From NCBI GenBank assembly GCA_002402755.1, contig DHGK01000017.1:8280-16466 (forward strand): a DNA stretch of 8,187 nt, written 5' to 3'. The DNA is from Planctomycetes bacterium UBA4800. GTDB lineage: Bacteria > Planctomycetota > UBA8108 > UBA8890 > UBA8898. How positions within the stretch are numbered: the stretch's first letter is position 1; each line of letters starts with the position of its first letter. Shown piece after piece: positions 1 to 5,108 of this stretch. Both the position numbers and the translations under genes were made by a program. A model generated the notes under the pieces. The model had not been told where the DNA came from. It saw nothing but the letters and a program-made list of their open reading frames with translations, and searched no databases.

Positions 1-388
1 CGAAGCCCTTGATGTAGGCGACGACCCTGCCGAGCTGCTCGGCGGTCAGCGCGTCGCCGAAGGCGGGCATGATCTCGGAGAACCCGCGCGCGGGGCCGCC
101 CTCGCTTGCCACCGTGACCCAGTCGGCCTCGGCCTCGCGGCTGGCGAAGTTGCAGTCGGTGAAATCCGGCAAGGGGACGTCGAAGCCGACCATGCCGGCC
201 GGCGCGCCCCGTCCATCGGCGCCGTGGCAGGCGGCGCAGGCGACGCGGTACAGCTCGGCGCCCGAGTCGGGCAGCGGCGGAACGAGGTCCGCCGCCCCGG
301 CGAGCACGGGCGCGAGCAGCGCACCCAGCGACGCGGCGCAGGCAGCCGCCGCAAAGCATGCGCGAGTGTGACTGCGGTCAAGAGTCAT
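1..388 (-). CDS. Secreted mono-heme cytochrome c, partial (C-terminus beyond window)
   Basis: Small electron-carrier protein predicted to act in the periplasm. Reading from the ATG at 388 gives 129 residues before the window edge. Residues 1-33 look like a signal peptide: an Arg-containing start, a long Ala/Leu stretch, and a likely cut near AGA|AD. The heme-binding motif CAACH lies at residues 51-55 (Cys51, Cys54, His55), followed by the usual G-x-D-G-x-G. Met107 in the segment IMPAFGDALT is the expected distal heme ligand, and the helix EQLGRVVAYIKGF is typical of the C-terminal helix of class I cytochromes c. This order makes the cytochrome c call firm; the redox partner is unknown. A further cysteine at residue 79 (DFTDC) is present. 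The start is supported by GAGG about 10 bases upstream. Only the last few residues are probably missing, since this helix normally ends the domain, although a second domain cannot be excluded. Confidence 0.88.
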   Translation of the reverse strand, partial: MTLDRSHTRACFAAAACAASLGALLAPVLAGAADLVPPLPDSGAELYRVACAACHGADGRGAPAGMVGFDVPLPDFTDCNFASREAEADWVTVASEGGPARGFSEIMPAFGDALTAEQLGRVVAYIKGF

Positions 389-439
389 GGCAGGGAATCC
401 TCGTATGAGCGCCTCTCGTAGTCGCTATCGTACAGTCTT

Positions 440-468
440 ATTATCGGCGCCGCACGGCGAACCGTGAA
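440..468 (-). promoter_or_regulatory. Candidate sigma70-type promoter of the cytochrome c gene
   Basis: On the minus strand TTCACG (463-468) and GATAAT (440-445) are separated by exactly 17 bases, matching the sigma70 consensus at 4/6 and 5/6 positions. The AT-rich -10 stands out in a region that is otherwise almost all G and C. Transcription would start near 433, giving a leader of about 45 bases that includes the GAGG ribosome site. Judged by eye only. Confidence 0.5.
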
Positions 469-470
469 GC

Positions 471-494
471 GCCGCGCCGCCGGCGCGCCGCGGC
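471..494 (-). terminator. GC-rich inverted repeat after the esterase fusion gene, weak terminator candidate
   Basis: The arms GCCGCG (471-476) and CGCGGC (489-494) can pair around a 12-base loop that contains further short palindromes such as GGCGCGCC (482-489). It lies about 28 bases beyond the stop of the leftward fusion gene and ahead of the cytochrome promoter. No T-run follows on the minus strand, so it is not a classical intrinsic terminator. In sequence this rich in G and C such repeats also arise by chance. Confidence 0.2.
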
Positions 495-521
495 CCGCGG
501 GCGCCGGGAAAGCCTTCTACG

Positions 522-3500
522 CTACTTTACCGGCGCGCCGCGCGCATCCACCGGCTCCTCGATCTTGAGCGCGTCGCCGAGCATCGCCGCCAGGTCGGGG
601 AGGTCGTACACGGCGAGCGCGCCGTGGACGGCGTTCTGGAGCTGGTCGCGGTGCCGGCGGCATTCGATGACGCTCGCCCAGGAGCACAGCGTGCGCACGA
701 GCCGGACCGACGAGAAGAGCTGCGGCTCGAGCACCGCGGCGTGCAGCGCCGGGACGCCAGCGTTGCCGGCGGCGACCAGGTCGACTCGGCCCGCGGGCGC
801 GAACCGCGCCGCCGCGCGCGCGCACGCGAGGATGTCCTCTGTGCGCATGGCGACGTACGAGTCGCGGAGGAGATACGCCATCAGGCACTCGCGCAGGTTC
901 GGGCCGAAGTCGGCGGCCCAGGGCCGGTCGGTCTGCTGCGTCTCGCCCGTGCCGCGGATGTCGACGGCGCACACCGTGCGAGGCGTCGCGCCGAGCGCCG
1001 CGCCCGGGCCCCCCGCGGCCAGGAACGCGGCCTTGCCGCCCTCATCGACGTAAAGCGCGATGCCGCCCTGCGCGGCGTCGTCGGGGTTGAAGACGAGCGC
1101 GGGAAGGCGAATGCCGTCCTCGCGGATGACGACGTAGCGCCCCTCGCCGTGCTCCTCGATCGCCGGCTCGGGAATCTCGGCAAGCGGCCGGATGCCCGTC
1201 ACGGCCCGCACCTTCGCGCGGCGTTCGTCGGCGGAGGCCGCGGCCCACGCCGGCGCGCGTCTCGCCGCGAGCTCGGCGGAGTCATCGGCATTGAAGTCGT
1301 ACGTCGAGCGCGCGCCGGGAAGCAGCATCACCTGGCCGGCGGGCGTCGCGCGCAGCTCCTCGTCCTTGAACGGCGCGATCGTCCCCTCCGCGAGGGGCGC
1401 GTCGTTCCCGAGCAGCCAGCGCGCCATCCACCTGAGGACGCTCTGGCGCTGGAGGGCGTTGTAGTTGTGCGGGGCGTCGTTCTCCATCAGCTCCACGCGC
1501 TCCGCGAACCCCATGCGCGTGTAGAGGCGCTTGGCGAAGCGGAAGGTGTCCCACGTGCCGGCGATGTCGAAGAAGTCCTTCGTCGCGGCGCAGATGAGGA
1601 AGGGCGCCGGCGCGCGCATCATGACGTAGTCGGCGTGATCCATGCCGAACGCGAGCTGCCCGAAGATGTTCTGCTCGCCGTCCTGGGGGCCGATCGTGCG
1701 GAGGAGCGCCTGCATGGTCGTCAGGTAGCAGCTCGGCGCGGCGACCTTGATCCGCTCGTCGAGCGCCATCAGGTACGAGGACTGCGTGCCGCCGCCCGAG
1801 TTCCCCGTGATGCCCAGGCGCGCGGGATCGACCTCGGGCCGCGACGCGAGGTAATCGAGGGCGCGCATGCCGTCCCAGATCTCGAACCGCGCGACGCTGC
1901 GGCCGAGCAGCATGCACCCGATGCCCGTCATCGTGTGCGCGGTCGTGCCGCCGATGACGGGTTTGCCCGCGGCGTCGAGCATCTGGAAGCGCTCGCCCTG
2001 GTCGATGGGGTCGAACACGAACGCGGCCATACCGTGGCGCGCGAGCGCGGCGCCCATCGTCTGGTACGTCTCGTAGGCCTTGGCGTTGTCGGCGTGGCCG
2101 CAGGGGATGAGGACGCCCGGGTAGGGCGGTGGGCGGCGCGCCGGATCGGGCAGGAAGAGCGCCCCCGTGACGAAGAACTTCGGCCGGCTCTCGAACACGA
2201 TCTTCTCGACGCGGTAGTCATCGCGCGTGAGAACGCCCGTCACGCGCGCCTCAAGCGGCGTGCGCTCGGGCAGGCCGCCGATGGCCTCGATGAACTTCGC
2301 GCGCAGGCGCGCCTGGTAGGCGGCGATCGCCTCGGGCGTCGCGAGCGCGGCGTAGTCGGCTTCCCAGCGCGCGCGCGCCGCGTCGACCCGGCCGAGGAGC
2401 GATGCCTTCATCATGTCCTTGGGCGGCGCGGCGCCGGCATCCTCGGGGAGGACCCGCACGACGCTCGGGAGCGGCTTGCTCGTCAGGAGCCCGATGCCGC
2501 GACCCTTGCGGCCGACCGCGCAGTAGTGCATGTAGAAGGTCTCGTTCGCGGGGTTGTAGGCGAGCGAGATCTTGTGCGCGTAGGTCTTGTCCAGGCCCAG
2601 GGGGTGGCCGCCCGCCTTGTAGAGCGGCTCGGGGTGCGCGGTCCAGTCGAGGAGATTCCGCGAGAACGCGCACATGATGTGCGCGCCGCCGCGGCCGACG
2701 CCGAAGTAGAACATTGTGAAGTGGTCGCCGTCCCGGAACACCTTCGGATCGGAGCAGAACTGCTCGTCGTAGCCGCCCGGCCGGTTGCGGATGACGGGGT
2801 TGCCCGCGTGGCGCGTCCACTCGCGCAGGTCCTTGGATGTCGCCAGGCCCGTTTGCTCCACGCCGCCGTTGGCCGCGTTGTAGAAGTCGTAGAACGCGCC
2901 CCCGTGCGCAATGAGCCAGGGTTGGTAGATGCAGTCCTTCTCCCACGCGCCGACATCGGGCTCGTGGACGGAGAGAATGTACGTGTCCTTGCCGCGCGCC
3001 CACGCCAGGCCGTCCTCGCTGGCCGCGAGCCCCTCGTATCCCGGCCTGAGCTCGTAGGCCCCCTGGCGCGGATAGCAGCCGTAGAGCGACCAGAACTTGC
3101 CGTCGCGCCGCGCGAGGCGCCGCGGCGCCTTGATGTCCCACGACTCGTAGAGGTACGCCCCGAGGACGCACCCGCCGTGGTCGAACTCGCCCGCGGGCCC
3201 GAAGCCCATGGCCAGGCGGAGATTCGTCCAGTTGACGAGATCCGCGCTCTCGGCGACGAAGGAGTTGTAGCCGTTCCCGTCGAAGGCGATGAACGACATG
3301 TGCCACTTCTCGTCGCCGGGAAGCTGGAACACCGTCGGGCAGTCGGTCGACGCGAACTTCTCCAGGCCCGGCACCCGCGGCTCCGCGGGAATCACGTGGT
3401 CGGGGTAGTAGTGCCAGTTGCGATAGGGCGCCGACCAGGCATCCAGCGTTGCCGCGTCGATCGGCGCCGGGGGCTCGGCTGCCGCCGCCGCCAGGGCCGG

Positions 3501-3542
3501 CAACGCGACCGCGAGAACGCGCGAGAGAATCGTCGTGTGCAT
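522..3542 (-). CDS. Exported propeller glycosidase-like / acetyl-xylan-esterase-like fusion protein
   Basis: A 1006-residue protein predicted to be exported and to act on plant or algal polysaccharide. Residues 1-22 form a signal peptide (MHTTILSR, then an Ala/Leu/Val core, cut near AAA|AE). Residues about 30-360 look like the five-bladed beta-propeller of the GH43/GH32 type: repeated blades such as FDGNGY..FVAESADLVNW (88-105), GLAASEDGLAW (171-181), GLATSKDLREW (232-242) and AFSRNLLDW (292-300), with candidate acidic residues Asp67 and Asp265 (SDPKV). Residues about 400-715 are an alpha/beta hydrolase like acetyl xylan esterases: nucleophile elbow GNSGGG with Ser582, candidate acid Asp656 or Asp659, and His692 in PHNYN. 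Residues about 790-1006 resemble a second hydrolase half without its serine. The start is fixed by the signal peptide and a strong GAGGTGA site. Family assignment is by pattern; substrate is unknown. The symporter gene just upstream on the same strand may import products. Confidence 0.85.
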   Translation of the reverse strand: MHTTILSRVLAVALPALAAAAAEPPAPIDAATLDAWSAPYRNWHYYPDHVIPAEPRVPGLEKFASTDCPTVFQLPGDEKWHMSFIAFDGNGYNSFVAESADLVNWTNLRLAMGFGPAGEFDHGGCVLGAYLYESWDIKAPRRLARRDGKFWSLYGCYPRQGAYELRPGYEGLAASEDGLAWARGKDTYILSVHEPDVGAWEKDCIYQPWLIAHGGAFYDFYNAANGGVEQTGLATSKDLREWTRHAGNPVIRNRPGGYDEQFCSDPKVFRDGDHFTMFYFGVGRGGAHIMCAFSRNLLDWTAHPEPLYKAGGHPLGLDKTYAHKISLAYNPANETFYMHYCAVGRKGRGIGLLTSKPLPSVVRVLPEDAGAAPPKDMMKASLLGRVDAARARWEADYAALATPEAIAAYQARLRAKFIEAIGGLPERTPLEARVTGVLTRDDYRVEKIVFESRPKFFVTGALFLPDPARRPPPYPGVLIPCGHADNAKAYETYQTMGAALARHGMAAFVFDPIDQGERFQMLDAAGKPVIGGTTAHTMTGIGCMLLGRSVARFEIWDGMRALDYLASRPEVDPARLGITGNSGGGTQSSYLMALDERIKVAAPSCYLTTMQALLRTIGPQDGEQNIFGQLAFGMDHADYVMMRAPAPFLICAATKDFFDIAGTWDTFRFAKRLYTRMGFAERVELMENDAPHNYNALQRQSVLRWMARWLLGNDAPLAEGTIAPFKDEELRATPAGQVMLLPGARSTYDFNADDSAELAARRAPAWAAASADERRAKVRAVTGIRPLAEIPEPAIEEHGEGRYVVIREDGIRLPALVFNPDDAAQGGIALYVDEGGKAAFLAAGGPGAALGATPRTVCAVDIRGTGETQQTDRPWAADFGPNLRECLMAYLLRDSYVAMRTEDILACARAAARFAPAGRVDLVAAGNAGVPALHAAVLEPQLFSSVRLVRTLCSWASVIECRRHRDQLQNAVHGALAVYDLPDLAAMLGDALKIEEPVDARGAPVK

Positions 3543-3546
3543 GTGC

Positions 3547-3553
3547 TCACCTC
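3547..3553 (-). promoter_or_regulatory. Strong Shine-Dalgarno site of the esterase fusion gene
   Basis: GAGGTGA on the minus strand is a seven-base match to the 16S rRNA 3' end, four bases before the ATG at 3542. It fixes the start at the codon that also begins the signal peptide. Confidence 0.75.
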
Positions 3554-3562
3554 GTTCCTCTT

Positions 3563-3592
3563 ATTATGCGCGCGCGGGCCCGTGCTCGGCAA
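3563..3592 (-). promoter_or_regulatory. Candidate promoter of the esterase fusion gene
   Basis: On the minus strand TTGCCG (3587-3592) and CATAAT (3563-3568) are spaced by 18 bases and match the sigma70 consensus at 4/6 and 5/6. The -10 lies in the string ATAATAAG, which also occurs in the cytochrome c promoter. The predicted start near 3556 leaves a leader of only about 14 bases, just enough to hold the ribosome site. Judged by eye. Confidence 0.42.
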
Positions 3593-3598
3593 CGGGCC
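3577..3598. repeat. Inverted repeat flanking the -35 of the esterase fusion gene
   Basis: GGCCCG (3577-3582) and CGGGCC (3593-3598) form a perfect six-base inverted repeat around a 10-base centre that contains the candidate -35 TTGCCG (minus strand). It could be an operator, or a hairpin ending the symporter transcript, whose stop lies about 54 bases upstream. No T-run follows, which argues against a standard terminator. Confidence 0.3.
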
Positions 3599-3637
3599 GC
3601 CGCGAACGGTCACGGGCGATCCGAGGTCGCCGGGCCG

Positions 3638-3651
3638 GGGGCGGGACCGCC
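3638..3651 (-). terminator. Short GC hairpin directly after the symporter stop, weak terminator candidate
   Basis: Immediately after the symporter stop the minus strand reads GGGCGGTCCCGCCC, which can fold into a 5-6 bp stem with a very small loop. There is no following T-run, so termination is uncertain. Confidence 0.2.
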
Positions 3652-5106
3652 CTATGCCGGCGGCCGCGCAGCGGTTCCTCGACGTGGAAAACACGGCGCG
3701 GCCGCGAACGCGCCCGCGATCGTCACGAACGCCCCGCTCGGCACGTACCACGGCCAGAAGACCTTGCCGGCGAGCGGGAGCTCGACGAAGGCGAGGCAGG
3801 CCGAGAAGCCCACCCCGAGGAAGAAGCCGATGAGGACCGGTGCGCTCGAGAGCCGCGCGAAGCGCGAGAGGAGGAAGATGCCGAGAATGCCGCCGTAGGT
3901 GATGGCCGCGATCTCGAGCACCCGGTCGACGACGCTCTTGTCCGTGGGCGAGAGGAACGCGCAGGCTCCGAGGGCGAGCGCCCAGGCGAGCGAGAGGAGG
4001 CGCGCCAGCGCCACGCTCCGGGCGCGCTCGCGCGAGAGGCCGAAGAGCGCGACCGCCACGTCCTGGAGCGAGGAGGCCGCGAGCGCGTTGATCGTGCCCG
4101 AGAGCGTCGACATCGCGGCCGCAAACACCGCGCTCAGGATCAGGCCGCGCACGCCGGACGGCAGGTCCTCGGCGATGAACTTCGCGAAGACCGCGTTGTT
4201 GTCCGCGAGCTTCGCGTTCGGCCAGAGCGCGTACAGGCAGGCGCCGAGGAACAGGAAGAGCGCGAACTGGAACAGCACGAACACGCCGCTTCCGACGAGC
4301 ACCTTGCGGGCGTCGGCGTCCGTCCGCACCATGAGGTAGCGCTGGGCCATGAGGTGGTCGGTGCCGTGCGAGGCCAGGCTGAAGGCGCTCCCGCCGATGA
4401 TGCCCGCCCAGAACGTGTAGCCGTGGAGGTGCAGGCCGAAGTCGAACACCCGGAAGATGCCCTCGGCCCAGAGCCGATCCATGCCGGCGGCGAACCCGTC
4501 CGGAATGCGTCCCGCGATGATGGCGATCGCGATGGCGCCGCCCGCCAGGTAGATGACGAGCTGGATCGCGTCGATCCAGACGATGCCGCGTATGCCGCCG
4601 AGCAGGCTGTAGACGGCCGTGGCCGCGAGCATGATCGCGATCGACCACGGAATCGACAGCCCCGTCACGAGCGACAGGGGCAGCGCGGTGACGTAGAGCC
4701 TGACGCCGTCGGCGAGGCAGCGCGTGACCAGGAACACGCACGCCGTGAGCGCCCCCGCGAGCGGTCCGATGCGGGTGTGGATGTACTCGTAGACCGACGT
4801 GACGCTGCCGCCCCGGATCTGCGGCACGAGCAGCCACGCGACGAGCGCCCTTCCGAGGATGATGTACCCGAACGCCATCTGCAGGAACGTGGCGTTGCGG
4901 TGGAAGAACACCATGGCGGGCACGGCGATGAACGTGATGGCGCTCGTCTCGGTGGCGATGAGCGACAGGCACGCGAGCGGCCAGGAGATGGAGCGCGAGC
5001 CCGTGAAGAACTCGGCGGCGTCGCGCTGGCGCCGCGCGATCGCGCCGCCGATGGCGAAGGTCGCGGCGAAGCTGGCGGCGATGATGGCGATGTCCAGCGC
5101 GGTCAC
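3652..5106 (-). CDS. Sodium:solute symporter (SSS family)
   Basis: A 484-residue inner-membrane transporter of the SSS family (TC 2.A.21), which takes up a solute together with Na+. The family signature is clear: FFTGSRSISWPLACLSLIATE (33-53) leading into TSAITFIAVPAMVFF, and AAAMSTLSGTINALAASSLQD (329-349), whose Ser333 and Ser336 correspond to the Na2-site helix. About 13 hydrophobic spans are visible, roughly at 3-21, 45-67, 74-95, 115-137, 152-170, 178-199, 228-248, 272-293, 318-345, 364-385, 399-416, 421-441 and 449-470. Length and topology fit a full-length member. The GTG at 5106 is preferred because AAGGAG lies five bases upstream; GTG at 5112 is in frame but sits on that site. The start is two bases after the stop of the beta-CASP gene, so the two are probably translated together. 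Substrate cannot be read from sequence; sugar or sugar acid is inferred from the neighbouring exported esterase fusion. Confidence 0.9.
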   Translation of the reverse strand: MTALDIAIIAASFAATFAIGGAIARRQRDAAEFFTGSRSISWPLACLSLIATETSAITFIAVPAMVFFHRNATFLQMAFGYIILGRALVAWLLVPQIRGGSVTSVYEYIHTRIGPLAGALTACVFLVTRCLADGVRLYVTALPLSLVTGLSIPWSIAIMLAATAVYSLLGGIRGIVWIDAIQLVIYLAGGAIAIAIIAGRIPDGFAAGMDRLWAEGIFRVFDFGLHLHGYTFWAGIIGGSAFSLASHGTDHLMAQRYLMVRTDADARKVLVGSGVFVLFQFALFLFLGACLYALWPNAKLADNNAVFAKFIAEDLPSGVRGLILSAVFAAAMSTLSGTINALAASSLQDVAVALFGLSRERARSVALARLLSLAWALALGACAFLSPTDKSVVDRVLEIAAITYGGILGIFLLSRFARLSSAPVLIGFFLGVGFSACLAFVELPLAGKVFWPWYVPSGAFVTIAGAFAAAPCFPRRGTAARPPA

Positions 5107-5108
5107 CG

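Noticed and set aside
46..381. Short minus-strand frame at the left edge
   Set aside because: It is out of frame with the cytochrome c reading from 388, which carries a signal peptide, CxxCH and the distal Met.
624..3833. Long open frame on the plus strand opposite the esterase fusion gene
   Set aside because: Its translation is Arg/Ala/Val/Glu-rich with no recognisable domain. It mirrors a minus-strand gene with clear domains, as expected where third codon positions are nearly all G or C.
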